Origin: Aliiglaciecola lipolytica
GTDB taxonomy: Bacteria; Pseudomonadota; Gammaproteobacteria; Enterobacterales; Alteromonadaceae
Assembly: GCF_018860635.1 (NCBI RefSeq)
Contig: NZ_JAHKPT010000029.1
Span: 1 to 64,000, forward strand
Direction of reading: 5' to 3'
DNA length: 64,000 bases
Below, piece by piece: positions 1-8,482 of the stretch (its first letter is position 1; each line of letters begins with the position of its first letter). A program made the translations under genes and the position numbers. Below the pieces are notes generated by a model. That model was given only the letters and a program-made list of their open reading frames with translations, did no database searches and had not been told where the DNA came from.

Positions 1-100
1 ACGACGACACCATAAACTGGAAAACATCTCACCAGTTGAATATGAGATGAAATTAATGAAAAGTGCCTAATAAAGTGTCCAAGAAGAGTTGACCATTACA
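1..100 (+). mobile_element. Right end of an IS3-family insertion sequence
   Basis: The window opens inside the last codons of an IS3-type orfB, followed by a terminal-repeat-like stretch (about 75-100) that contains TGTCCAAGAAGAGTTGACC and ends in CA, as IS3-family ends do. The outer boundary at 100 also creates the stop codon of the small gene read on the other strand, so the element probably inserted into that gene. The left part lies outside the window. Confidence 0.7.
2..70 (+). CDS. C-terminal tail of IS3-family transposase (orfB), partial
   Basis: Twenty-two codons followed by TAA encode a tail reading RRHHKLENISPVEYE and then MKLMKSA. This 'R-x-H-x-x-L-x-x-x-S-P-x-x-Y-E' ending is characteristic of the integrase-core orfB of IS3-family elements. 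The gene continues off the left edge, so it cannot be judged intact or broken. The short inverted-repeat end that follows supports the assignment. Confidence 0.72.
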   Translation, partial: RRHHKLENISPVEYEMKLMKSA

Positions 101-221
101 CCATAGCAGCAACCGCCGATGTTTTTAAGTCCTCATCTCCATCTTTATCTAACACCAACAACACATAACCTTCTTTTATCGCATTTATCACGCGCTCTTT
201 ACTTGGGCCTAATTCTTTCAT
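96..221 (-). pseudogene. Small gene remnant cut by the IS3 element
   Basis: A 41-codon reading frame starts at ATG 221 after a GAGAGAAAA stretch that can serve as a ribosome binding site. It reads MKELGPSKERVINAIKEGYV and so on, and stops at a TAA formed by the end of the IS3 element, so the original C-terminus is lost. The pattern ERVINAIKEG...VLDKDGDEDL vaguely recalls the N-terminus of RibB (3,4-dihydroxy-2-butanone-4-phosphate synthase), but the match is too short to name it. It sits between two insertion sequences and is probably not functional. Confidence 0.45.
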
Positions 222-312
222 GGTTTTCTCTCACAATAATAATAGTCTCACTATTAAAGCACCGAATGAATAGCTTTTGATTAAGTAGAATGGTGCATGT
301 AAACGTTCTAGG

Positions 313-1304
313 TAACCCCAGAACGGTTTAAGCGATGACCATCGCATTCCTTTCAACGTCAGTTAAATTAAGGGATGGCTTATTTTCTTTGAGGCAATAA
401 GCCACCAGTCCACCCATCAAGTTGAGCGTAAAACCATTGATACTGCGATGACGGGAGTGTTCAATGAAAGATATATTCTTTAATTGGTCGTTAATCGTCT
501 CGATAATGAATCGCTTTGACAGCATTGCCCGATCCCATAATGACATCGCTTTTGCTTTCATGTTCTTGCGAACCGTTGTGATAAGCGTGACGCCTTTATC
601 AAATAAATTGTCTCTCAGAGCATTGCTTAAGTAGCCTTTGTCGCCGTAAAGTTTATCTGTTAAACCTTTCGCTAGTTCTTCGACTGGCTTGGTATCATGC
701 ACGTTACCAGTGGTGACTTTAGCAGCAACAATTTCACCCTTATAGTTAACAATTAAATGCAACTTGAACCCATAAAACCAGCCCATCGTACCTTTACCTC
801 TTTGTGCAACACCATCAAAGGTTTTATGCCTTGGTATACGAATGTTATGGCACACCTTTAACGTTGTAGAGTCAATGAATTCAATGCCTGTGGGTTTGCC
901 TTTGAGTGAAGTGAAATAAGCGCCCATGGGCACAATGAGGCTAGGCATCACTTCCAAAAATCGTGTGTAGCTCAATAATTTAGGGAAGTCATTTTTATAA
1001 AAACACGAGATATAGCCTAGGTAATAATTCTTGAAATCACGGTGATGACTCATATGGAAACCAATGACGACTGTCATCATTTCGCTTATAGACATACGGC
1101 TATCTCTGCGCCTTTGGCGACCACCATCTTCTAATAACTGCTTTTGCCATTGCGGAATGAATACTTTGCAAAAATCATCGACATCACAGTACAACTCTAC
1201 TAAATTCTTCATGCCTGTTCCTTGTGTTGATTGGTCTCTCTTGGTCGAAAGATCCGATCAGGGAACAGGCATTTAGTTCAATTTCTTAAACCGAGTTGGG
1301 GTTA
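313..1304 (-). mobile_element. Complete IS982-family insertion sequence
   Basis: Imperfect terminal inverted repeats bound a single transposase gene: left TAACCCCAGAACGGTTTAAG at 313-332 and, on the opposite strand, TAACCCCAACTCGGTTTAAG at 1285-1304 (17 of 20 identical). The left repeat overlaps the transposase stop codon. The span of about 990 bp is normal for the family. I could not see a convincing target-site duplication in the flanks, so exact tips may differ by a few bases. Confidence 0.8.
328..1212 (-). CDS. IS982-family transposase
   Basis: The 294-residue protein has the architecture of IS982 transposases: an N-terminal region with SISEMMTVVIGFHMSHHRDF and a DDE-type core with GIEFIDSTTLKVCHN (first Asp), GFKLHLIVNYKGEI, LYGDKGYLS (second Asp) and a C-terminal RFIIETINDQLKN (Glu). 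It cuts and rejoins the element's ends. No frameshift is visible and both terminal repeats are present, so it could be active. An 11-bp inverted repeat (1211-1221 with 1262-1272) straddles the start codon and its AAGGA binding site. Confidence 0.88.
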   Translation of the reverse strand: MKNLVELYCDVDDFCKVFIPQWQKQLLEDGGRQRRRDSRMSISEMMTVVIGFHMSHHRDFKNYYLGYISCFYKNDFPKLLSYTRFLEVMPSLIVPMGAYFTSLKGKPTGIEFIDSTTLKVCHNIRIPRHKTFDGVAQRGKGTMGWFYGFKLHLIVNYKGEIVAAKVTTGNVHDTKPVEELAKGLTDKLYGDKGYLSNALRDNLFDKGVTLITTVRKNMKAKAMSLWDRAMLSKRFIIETINDQLKNISFIEHSRHRSINGFTLNLMGGLVAYCLKENKPSLNLTDVERNAMVIA

Positions 1305-1368
1305 GTTAAAAAACACAACCGTGATATGCCTGCCAGGTTTGACATGATTAAAACACAAATTGAAAAAT

Positions 1369-1403
1369 CACTTAATTAAGCCTCACGAAGTTAAGTGTTT
1401 TTT
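1369..1403 (+). terminator. Candidate intrinsic terminator
   Basis: CACTTAA (1369-1375) pairs with TTAAGTG (1391-1397) and is followed by six T. An A-run lies before the stem, so it could also work on the other strand. It has no intact gene directly upstream and may be left over from the locus disrupted by the IS elements. Confidence 0.4.
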
Positions 1404-1530
1404 ACGCCTGTTAAATAGTAAATGGCCGTGGTTTATAGGGAATTTAAATTGTATAAAAAATTTCACATTTTTTGTTCTCATATTGACTAGGATCAATACT
1501 AATTTGATAAAAAACTGCTTTAATTATAAC

Positions 1531-1550
1531 TAGGACAGGGTTTCGTCCTA
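1531..1550 (+). promoter_or_regulatory. Small hairpin in the glgC leader
   Basis: TAGGAC (1531-1536) and GTCCTA (1545-1550) form a 6-bp stem with an 8-nt loop, about 25 nt before the glgC start. The AT-rich block just upstream (TATAAC at 1525-1530) could be a -10 element, but no well-spaced -35 is visible. Role unknown. Confidence 0.25.
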
Positions 1551-1574
1551 TTACATTTAAATGTGAGGTAAACC

Positions 1575-2960
1575 ATGTCGATGACGCAGCAAGTAAATAT
1601 AAATCAAGTGCTCGATGACACCTATGTTGTCCTCTTAGCGGGCGGCCAAGGCAGTCGATTACACGAGTTGACGCAATCAAGAGCCAAACCTGCGTTGGAA
1701 TTCGGTTGTAACCATCGAATTATTGATTTTCCCCTTTCCAACTGTGCCAATTCGGGACTGAAAAAAATTGGGGTAGTGACTCAATATAAAGCACAAAGTC
1801 TGATACGTCATTTGGTGAATGGTTGGGCTAACTATCAACGGGGTTTTAACACTTTCTTAGAGATTATGCCCGCGTCACAGCAAATTAATGCCGACTGGTA
1901 TACTGGTACTGCTAACGCACTTTATCAAAACTTAGAATTTTTGAAGTCTACCAAAGCAAAATTCATCTTGGTGTTATCTGGCGATCATATCTATAAAATG
2001 GATTATCGTACATTACTGACCGAGCATGTCCGTTCAAAGGCAGATATGACAGTGTCATGTATTGAAGTGTCAAAAAATGAAGCTGCAGGTCAATTTGGGG
2101 TGATGAACGTCGACAGCAAAGATAGAGTAACCTCATTCGAAGAAAAACCTAGTAATCCACCAAGTTTACAAGACTCCCCTGGTAAGGTGCTAGCCTCCAT
2201 GGGCAACTATGTATTTAATACTGATTTTCTTGTTCAACAGTTGGAAAAAGATGCTAAGGACCTTGCGTCAAATCACGATTTTGGTAAGGATATTATTCCC
2301 AATATTATTCAACAATTTCATATACAAGCATCTCGCTTTCATGCAAACGACGGTGACACAACCGCCTATTGGAAGGATGTTGGAACGATTGACGCTTATT
2401 GGCAAGCTAATATGGCGTTATTGGCGGCTAATCCTGCGGCAAAAGTGAATGATGTTAACTGGCCTATTTGGAGTAACCCTAGTTGTAATGCGCCTACGCA
2501 GATAATCAGTGATGAACTTGGACGTTCAGCTAGAATAAAAAATTCACTATTGGCAAATGGCACAACGCTTCAAGTTTGTAGCATAAGTGGCTCTTTGTTG
2601 TGCAGTAATGTAACTGTTGATGAAGGTGCGAATGTGATCGATGCGGTTATTTTACCAAATGTTAAAATAGGCAAAAACGCGGTGTTAACTCGTTGCATAA
2701 TTGATAATGATTGCCATATTCCTGCGGGTCTGAAAATAGGTCTAAATATGCAAGAGGATAGAAAACGTGGCTTTCGTATAAGTGCAAAAGGTATTAGGCT
2801 AGTAAATCAGAGTATGATTGATAAATTAGCCTATGTGCAACCGCAGCCTAATCTTTATCAATCTAGTGAAAAAAGTGCAGCCGAAACTGATAGAGCGGCT
2901 AATATGTTGCCGCTTTTAGTTGAACGAGAAAAAGAAAATACTCACATCTCAACATTTTGA
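1575..2960 (+). CDS. glgC: Glucose-1-phosphate adenylyltransferase (ADP-glucose pyrophosphorylase)
   Basis: The 461-residue protein makes ADP-glucose from ATP and glucose-1-phosphate, the committed step of bacterial glycogen synthesis, in the cytosol. Visible family motifs are the N-terminal nucleotide loop LLAGGQGSRLHELTQSRAKP (residues 20-39, including the Lys region that binds the activator in enterobacterial GlgC), RIIDFPLSNCANSG, SGDHIYKMDY with the catalytic Asp, FEEKP, and a C-terminal left-handed beta-helix. The start at 1575 follows GAGG with good spacing; an in-frame ATG two codons later is possible. No glgA or glgB is nearby. It lies beside the sucrose block, and amylosucrase also makes alpha-glucan. 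Confidence 0.95.
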   Translation: MSMTQQVNINQVLDDTYVVLLAGGQGSRLHELTQSRAKPALEFGCNHRIIDFPLSNCANSGLKKIGVVTQYKAQSLIRHLVNGWANYQRGFNTFLEIMPASQQINADWYTGTANALYQNLEFLKSTKAKFILVLSGDHIYKMDYRTLLTEHVRSKADMTVSCIEVSKNEAAGQFGVMNVDSKDRVTSFEEKPSNPPSLQDSPGKVLASMGNYVFNTDFLVQQLEKDAKDLASNHDFGKDIIPNIIQQFHIQASRFHANDGDTTAYWKDVGTIDAYWQANMALLAANPAAKVNDVNWPIWSNPSCNAPTQIISDELGRSARIKNSLLANGTTLQVCSISGSLLCSNVTVDEGANVIDAVILPNVKIGKNAVLTRCIIDNDCHIPAGLKIGLNMQEDRKRGFRISAKGIRLVNQSMIDKLAYVQPQPNLYQSSEKSAAETDRAANMLPLLVEREKENTHISTF

Positions 2961-3026
2961 ATAAAATTGTGAGACTTTTCGATGGTCATTTGGGACCATT
3001 GAATGGAGATTTTAATAGGAGGAGCC

Positions 3027-3374
3027 ATGCTCAAAACTATCCCTACTTTATTGCAGGAAGCGCGACAGAATGTGCGCATGTTAACCGCTGAAGAAGCGAA
3101 TGCGGAAAAAAAGCAAAATAATGGAATCATTATCGATGTGCGTGAACCCGCTGAATTCGAAGCTGGATCAGCCAGTGGGGCCATTAATGTTCCTAGAGGA
3201 CTGCTAGAAGTAAAAATGTTAGAGCTTGAGAAAGACCCCAAACGTCCTATTTATTTGCATTGTGCGTCTTCGCTACGGGCTGCGCTTGGAGCTGAGCAGT
3301 TGGCAAGAGTCGGTTATGAAAATGTCAGTGTCATTACGTGTTCATTGGATGAAATTAAAAAAGTTTGTTGCTAA
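3027..3374 (+). CDS. Rhodanese-domain protein
   Basis: A single-domain rhodanese of 115 residues. It contains IIIDVREPAEFEAGSASGAINVP, the usual first half of the fold, and the active-site loop HCASSLRA with a catalytic Cys followed four residues later by Arg (C-x4-R), so sulfur transfer from thiosulfate or a persulfide carrier is plausible. I chose ATG 3027 because a strong AGGAGG lies 7 nt upstream; an upstream in-frame start at 3003 lacks this. It begins 66 nt after glgC and may be read through from it. The C-terminus ends in a Cys pair (VCC). The physiological partner is unknown. Confidence 0.85.
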   Translation: MLKTIPTLLQEARQNVRMLTAEEANAEKKQNNGIIIDVREPAEFEAGSASGAINVPRGLLEVKMLELEKDPKRPIYLHCASSLRAALGAEQLARVGYENVSVITCSLDEIKKVCC

Positions 3375-3431
3375 CTAGGTTTTTTATCTACCTCAGCACA
3401 CATTTTCAAAGGTTATAAAAATGAGAGTGTG

Positions 3432-3462
3432 TGTGAGGGTAAGTTAATGTTTATCCCTCACA
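3432..3462. terminator. Candidate bidirectional terminator hairpin
   Basis: TGTGAGGG (3432-3439) and CCCTCACA (3455-3462) form an 8-bp stem in the gap between the convergent rhodanese and permease genes. There is no strong T-run, so rho-independent function is uncertain. Confidence 0.35.
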
Positions 3463-3538
3463 TTCGTAAGCAAATCATTTAAATTCTATCGCAAATTATG
3501 CAATTGTGAATCGTACTTATCTGTAGCTTATAGGTTTG

Positions 3539-4921
3539 CTATCGCTCGGTCATTGTTCTGGCTGTAGCTTCAGATTCGAATACTTCATCAGTCCCCATGT
3601 CCATTGATTGATCTTTCAAGCGCGTTGCAAAATAAGCTGCAATCAACATACAAATACCACACAATACCAGCGCATTGCGCGGATCACTTTGTAACAATGA
3701 GTCATAAAAAAGGCCCACAGTGAACATGCTGAATATTTGCGGTAAACAGATAAAGGCATTAACTAGTCCCATGTAAACACCGATTTGTTTAGCTGGAACA
3801 GAATCTGTGACAATAATGAAAGGCATGGTCATGATGCCTGCCCATCCCATCCCTACCAATACCATTGCTGCATAAATTAAATATAAGTTGGTGGTAAAAA
3901 GCATTGAGACAAAACCGATTCCTGCCAATCCTAACAACAACGCATAAGTATTTTTCTTACCTAACTTGTGCACAATGGATGGGACTAAGAATGACATACA
4001 CAAAGTGGTAATGTTCATTACGGTTAATGCAACACCGCCTCTGGCGACACCTTCTGCAAAAAGTTCAGATTCAGGGCCTGGCGCATTGAAGCTATGGCGT
4101 GCAATAGACAATCCAAGATATTGCCACATTAAGGGTAAGCCATACCAAGAAAAGAATTTAACCCACCATAGATTTTTAACTTCTTTAGGCATTGTTTTGA
4201 CTGCGCTGACAATATCCTTAACAGCGCTGAGCATGACATTCTTATTTTTACGTTCGGCTAAAATTTGCTGTAGATTTTCAGGAGGATCTTCTTTAGTGGT
4301 GATGGCTGTCCAGGTCATAGTGGTAAGCATGGCAATTACACCAATTACAAAAGAATATTTCACCACATCAGGAATTGAATTGACTGCGCCTTCTTCAGAG
4401 ATACCTGAAACCCCAACCGCCAGCATTATCAATGGCATTAATCCGGCAAGTATTTGACCGGCCGCCACCATAAATGTCTGAACCGCATAACCTACAGTAC
4501 GCTGGGGAGTGTTGAGTTTATCTCCCACCAGGGCACGATAGGGCTCCATAGCTGTATTCATACCTGCATCTAAAATCCAAAACAAGCCAACCGCCATCCA
4601 GAGATAGGGCACGTAAGGCATGAACATAACCGCAATACTGCCTACCAATGCGCCGATTAAAAAGAACGGTTTACGTCTACCAAAACGTGTCCAAGTACCA
4701 TCACTTAGCGCGCCGATTAACGGTTGAATTAGCAATCCGGTAATTGGCCCTGCTAACCATAATATAGGTAATTCCGATTCCACAGCGCCGTGATATCGAA
4801 AAATAGGGCTTAAATTGGCCTGCTGTAAACCAAAACCATATTGAATGCCTAAGAACCCGAAGCTCATGTTCCATATTTGCCAAAAGGACAAGGTTGGTTT
4901 TTGTTTACTGTATTGCGACAT
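3539..4921 (-). CDS. MFS sucrose/maltoside permease (SLC45-like)
   Basis: A 460-residue inner-membrane protein with about twelve hydrophobic segments. After the second segment it carries D74-GTWTRFGRRKPF86, the loop signature of the SUC/SLC45 sugar transporters and bacterial sucrose/maltose importers of that group. It probably imports sucrose by cation symport. ATG 4921 is preferred because AAAGAG precedes it at normal distance; an in-frame TTG 11 codons upstream would lie inside a small dyad. It diverges from the LacI-type regulator, and amylosucrase and fructokinase follow, which points to sucrose rather than maltose. The exact substrate cannot be read from the sequence. Confidence 0.85.
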   Translation of the reverse strand: MSQYSKQKPTLSFWQIWNMSFGFLGIQYGFGLQQANLSPIFRYHGAVESELPILWLAGPITGLLIQPLIGALSDGTWTRFGRRKPFFLIGALVGSIAVMFMPYVPYLWMAVGLFWILDAGMNTAMEPYRALVGDKLNTPQRTVGYAVQTFMVAAGQILAGLMPLIMLAVGVSGISEEGAVNSIPDVVKYSFVIGVIAMLTTMTWTAITTKEDPPENLQQILAERKNKNVMLSAVKDIVSAVKTMPKEVKNLWWVKFFSWYGLPLMWQYLGLSIARHSFNAPGPESELFAEGVARGGVALTVMNITTLCMSFLVPSIVHKLGKKNTYALLLGLAGIGFVSMLFTTNLYLIYAAMVLVGMGWAGIMTMPFIIVTDSVPAKQIGVYMGLVNAFICLPQIFSMFTVGLFYDSLLQSDPRNALVLCGICMLIAAYFATRLKDQSMDMGTDEVFESEATARTMTER

Positions 4922-5149
4922 AAGGTTCTCTTTCGATTCTAAAAACAACCGCAAATTAGCGGTTGATTGATGCTTGTTAATGTTTTGTTAGTTTAATCTT
5001 AATGGTTTAAGAGTTTGAATTCCAGCATTTATTAACTGGAAATTTACAAGTGAATAGGGTTAAACCCGGCACTTTCTAATCTAATTCCGACGATTTAGCG
5101 GCTGTTATCGAGCAAACCGTTCTTCTTTGGTTAGATTTAGCGGTCGATT

Positions 5150-5180
5150 TTTCACTAACTTAATGGTTAAGTTAGTGAAA
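5150..5180. repeat. Perfect 14-bp inverted repeat (candidate operator)
   Basis: TTTCACTAACTTAA (5150-5163), loop TGG, then the exact reverse complement (5167-5180). It lies about 230 bp before both divergent starts. Confidence 0.6.
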
Positions 5181-5367
5181 CTAATTGTATATTGAACATA
5201 GGTAAAGAGATGATTGCGCTCAATTTAGAGATTTAATTGTTTTTCTTTTGAATAAAAACAATTGAAAAAATGGATTAAAGTAGCTTTAATCTGAATAACC
5301 TTTAAGATTGTTAAGGATTTATTAAGATACTTCTTAAATTTAAGATATCGATTAAGAAGCTGTCTAA

Positions 5368-5376
5368 TTAAACGTT
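5368..5376 (+). promoter_or_regulatory. TTAAACGTT motif, candidate LacI-family operator core
   Basis: TTAAACGTT with the central CG step typical of LacI-family operators, 42 bp before the regulator's start. The same nine bases occur at 8605-8613 in the amylosucrase/fructokinase gap. With two sites only, the assignment is tentative. Confidence 0.3.
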
Positions 5377-5417
5377 GTCGATAATTTGGTGTGGGTCGTT
5401 TGCAAGGGGAAAGTTAA

Positions 5418-6464
5418 GTGGGAAGAGCAAAAAAGTTGAATCTTAAGCAAGTTGCTGAGGCGTTGGGCGTATCAACCGCGACTGTTTCCAATGCATTTAA
5501 CCGACCAGATCAATTATCAGCAAAATTGCGCGAGCGCATTCTACTTGAAGCCGCTGATTTGGGCTACCATGGCCCCAATTTAGCCGCTCGTACTTTGCGT
5601 CGAGGCGAATCAGACGTGATAGGTGTAATGCTGCTCGATTCACTTAAATACAGTCTGTCAGATCCCGTGGCCAATCAACTCTTGCAGGGGATTGCGGAAG
5701 TCTTAGTGGAACGCAATAAACATATGTTGCTGCTATCTAGTCATGCTGATGCGGATCAACAGCGAGGGGCTGAATCTTTACCTGATGGTTTCATTTTGTA
5801 TGGTGCTATCGATCCACGTTCTTTTGAGTTTATTTTAAAAACGGGTAAACCTGTGGTGGTTGTCGATTCTGAATATAAAGAGACGGCATCTATTAATATC
5901 GACAACCAAAATGGCGCATTCACAATTGCTGAATATGCTATTCGAGATGAAGACGAGCGAGTCGCTATTTTAGGACTTCGTTTAATTGATACTGACAGAG
6001 TATGTCGCCTCACCGAGGCCGATCTAAATGAAGACTCACAAGAAGTATCCCATGCCAGATTAGCCGGTTACCGAAAAGCAGCAGAGAAAATAAACTGCCA
6101 TATTGCAGCGGCTTCAATGTGGCATATTCCTATTAATGATGCTGAGTTGGCAGAAATTGCTGCCCGTGAAGCGTTAACGATGAACCCACGTCCGACGGTA
6201 TTGTTGTGTATGAGTGATATTATCGCTTTGGCTGCAATTCGTGTTGCTAGGGAATTGAATATTAAGGTGCCAGACGAGCTCAGTATCACGGGGTTTGATG
6301 ATATCCCTGAGTCTGCTAGATCAGAACCTGCATTAACCACAGTGTGTCAACAGAGTATCGAAAAAGGCCGAGTGGCGGCTACTTTGCTATTGGATGGCAA
6401 AACCAATGAAAATGTGGTGTTAGAAACCAAATTGGTGGTCAGAGACAGCTGCAAACCGAGCTAA
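5418..6464 (+). CDS. LacI-family transcriptional regulator of the sucrose genes
   Basis: A 348-residue repressor. An N-terminal helix-turn-helix and hinge (LKQVAEALGVSTATVSNAFN, about residues 8-27) is followed by a periplasmic-binding-protein-like effector domain with VIGVMLLDSL, GFILYG, VVVVDSEY, RLAGYRKAA and the typical late motif LSITGFDDIPESA. The start is GTG at 5418 after AAGGGGA; no ATG fits the conserved N-terminus. It is divergent from the sucrose permease and next to amylosucrase, so it probably represses these genes and responds to sucrose or a breakdown product. The Xanthomonas sux locus has a comparable regulator. Confidence 0.88.
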   Translation: MGRAKKLNLKQVAEALGVSTATVSNAFNRPDQLSAKLRERILLEAADLGYHGPNLAARTLRRGESDVIGVMLLDSLKYSLSDPVANQLLQGIAEVLVERNKHMLLLSSHADADQQRGAESLPDGFILYGAIDPRSFEFILKTGKPVVVVDSEYKETASINIDNQNGAFTIAEYAIRDEDERVAILGLRLIDTDRVCRLTEADLNEDSQEVSHARLAGYRKAAEKINCHIAAASMWHIPINDAELAEIAAREALTMNPRPTVLLCMSDIIALAAIRVARELNIKVPDELSITGFDDIPESARSEPALTTVCQQSIEKGRVAATLLLDGKTNENVVLETKLVVRDSCKPS

Positions 6465-6480
6465 CTTAGCATATAAATTG

Positions 6481-6504
6481 GCTCGGCAAGGTAGTTTGCC
6501 GAGC
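6481..6504. terminator. Hairpin between convergent lacI-type and amylosucrase genes
   Basis: GCTCGGCAA (6481-6489) and TTGCCGAGC (6496-6504) form a 9-bp stem with a 6-nt loop. T-runs are weak on both strands. The position suggests shared termination. Confidence 0.5.
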
Positions 6505-6553
6505 AACTGTTAATTATTTACTAGTGACAATTCCTAGTGCAACAAAAAGACTG

Positions 6554-8482
6554 CTATTTGGCGGTCAACCACATCACTTGATAGCCTGCGAGTTGAATGC
6601 CATTTTGAGCATGGCTTAAGGTGTTTTTAGAAATATGATCTTGATATTTACTGCCGTCAAGCTGCTGTAAAATTTCTGAGTCGATTAGCTGCGGATGCTC
6701 ACTGAAATTGTTAATAGCTAGCAAAACCTCGCCTTCATCAGAGTATCGTGTGTAAGCAAACACATGTGGGTTTTGATTGTCTAATATTTGAGTATTTGCA
6801 TCCCCTAATACCGGTAAGTTTTTGCGTAATGCAATTAAATTTTGCAGTTCTTTGGATACTGTATAAGACGTTGACTTAGGATTTTGCGCGTCGTTTATTG
6901 CCTGCTCAGTAAGTGTAATACGGTTGACCCATCGTGCATCATGCAATTTACTCTCATCAAGGCGATAACTGTAATCATTTAATAAGCCAATTTCATCCCC
7001 TGAGTAAAGCAATGGAATACCACCAATTGACAAGATAACTGCATTGATTAATTGAATTCGGGCAAGCGCATTTTGAATCAGTTCCTGATCGTTGAGTTCG
7101 ATACCTTGCTCTAAACCTGCCAATGATGCCATTGAACCACAGACTCTGCAGTCTCCGGTGCTTGGGTTCTCGCCAAATGCGACTCCTTTGGCGAAACTAC
7201 CGTCGAATCGTCCGGTGTAAAATTGGTTTAAAAATTGTCTATGATTGTGACCATCAATTCCTAAATGTTCAGCCACTTTGTCATCAAAAGTCCAACCAAT
7301 ATCATCATGACAGCGCACATAATTTACCCAACTACATTTGGGTGAAATACTGAAACTCTTTTGCATTGACTGGGTCAGTAAATTGGTCTTGCGCGTGGCA
7401 AGGCTATTCCACAATAACGCCATTAACAAAGGATTATAAGACAACTGACATTCTTCAGGATCAATGTACTTGAGCACTTCGTCTGGGTGCACAATTGCTT
7501 CAGATTTAAACACCACCGCTGGCGCTGATATTTGCAAACAGCTATTGAAAGCTTGAATTAATTTGTGTGCTTTATCTTGATTTTCACAGGTTGTGCCCAT
7601 TTCTTTCCAAATGAAGGCGAGGGCATCTAAACGCAATGCTTCGCAACCTAAGTTGGCAAGAAATAACATTTCTGAGGTTATCCCATTAAAAACCGCAGGA
7701 TTGGAGTAATTTAAATCCCATTGGAAATTATTGAAAGTAGTCCATACCCATTTCTGCGCATCTTCATTCCAGGTGTAGTTACCGCGTCGAACCTGAGGAA
7801 AGATCTCTCGTAAATTATGTTCGTACTGGTCGGGAATTGTGCGGTCATCGAACATATAATAAAAATCTTGGAATTCAGGATCACCTTGTTTCGCCGCCAA
7901 CGCCCATTTGTGTTCATCTGACGTATGGTTAAACACAAAATCCAATACTAAGCTTATACCTTCTTTATTCAAGGCTTTTGCCAGTGCGATTAAATCTTTA
8001 GTGGTGCCTAACTTCTGATTAACTTTGCGATAATCGGATACAGCGTAGCCACCATCACTATCGCCTTTTGGAGAATCATATAGCGGCATCAAGTGAAGGT
8101 AGGTTATCCCTAATGATTTTAGATAGGGTATTTTTGCTTGTAAATCTTGAAGGTCTTGAGCAAATAAGTCTACGTAGCACGCCATGCCAAGCATATTTTC
8201 ATTTTTATACCACAATGGATCTGCAAGACGTTGTTTGTCTTTTTGTTTTAACGCCCTAGAGCGTTCGCCAAAGCCTTTCGCAAGGCAAACTATAAGCTCT
8301 TGAAGATAATAGAAAACATCATAACGATGGCCGTAAATTTCTAGAAAAAGCGTAAATAATTTGGGAAAGTGATTGTGCAATCGTTGCTCAAATAATTGTT
8401 GGTCAGCTTTGCTCATCGAAGTCAGATCAATACTGTCTAAGATTCGTTTTAACGAGCGTTTACTCTCAATTTCTAGGTTCAT
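6554..8482 (-). CDS. Amylosucrase / sucrose hydrolase (GH13 subfamily 4)
   Basis: A 642-residue GH13 enzyme acting on sucrose: it releases fructose and either extends an alpha-1,4-glucan or gives free glucose. Visible motifs are DFVFNHTS (181-188), EALRLDALAFIWKE with nucleophile D286, VVFKSEAIVHPDEV with acid/base E328, and VRCHDDIGW with D393. These positions coincide with the catalytic D286/E328/D393 numbering known for Neisseria polysaccharea amylosucrase. There is no signal peptide, so it works in the cytosol on sucrose imported by the neighbouring permease. Polymerising versus hydrolysing activity cannot be decided by eye. The gene is divergent from the fructokinase that would use its fructose. 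Confidence 0.92.
   Translation of the reverse strand: MNLEIESKRSLKRILDSIDLTSMSKADQQLFEQRLHNHFPKLFTLFLEIYGHRYDVFYYLQELIVCLAKGFGERSRALKQKDKQRLADPLWYKNENMLGMACYVDLFAQDLQDLQAKIPYLKSLGITYLHLMPLYDSPKGDSDGGYAVSDYRKVNQKLGTTKDLIALAKALNKEGISLVLDFVFNHTSDEHKWALAAKQGDPEFQDFYYMFDDRTIPDQYEHNLREIFPQVRRGNYTWNEDAQKWVWTTFNNFQWDLNYSNPAVFNGITSEMLFLANLGCEALRLDALAFIWKEMGTTCENQDKAHKLIQAFNSCLQISAPAVVFKSEAIVHPDEVLKYIDPEECQLSYNPLLMALLWNSLATRKTNLLTQSMQKSFSISPKCSWVNYVRCHDDIGWTFDDKVAEHLGIDGHNHRQFLNQFYTGRFDGSFAKGVAFGENPSTGDCRVCGSMASLAGLEQGIELNDQELIQNALARIQLINAVILSIGGIPLLYSGDEIGLLNDYSYRLDESKLHDARWVNRITLTEQAINDAQNPKSTSYTVSKELQNLIALRKNLPVLGDANTQILDNQNPHVFAYTRYSDEGEVLLAINNFSEHPQLIDSEILQQLDGSKYQDHISKNTLSHAQNGIQLAGYQVMWLTAK

Larger units (their letters stand above)
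4922..5417. promoter_or_regulatory. Divergent control region of the sucrose permease and its regulator
   Basis: This 496-bp stretch has no credible gene. It holds three dyads: AACCGC-N6-GCGGTT at 4947-4964 in the permease leader; a perfect 14-bp inverted repeat with a 3-nt loop at 5150-5180 (TTTCACTAACTTAA and its complement); and a 10-bp inverted repeat, AATTGTTTTT with AAAAACAATT, at 5235-5263. None is followed by a T-run, so they look more like protein-binding or mRNA-leader elements than terminators. TTAAACGTT at 5368-5376 recurs upstream of amylosucrase. Confidence 0.5.

Noticed and set aside
6481-6504. Operator for the LacI-type regulator
   Set aside because: It sits between two convergent 3' ends, far from promoters, so termination is more likely.
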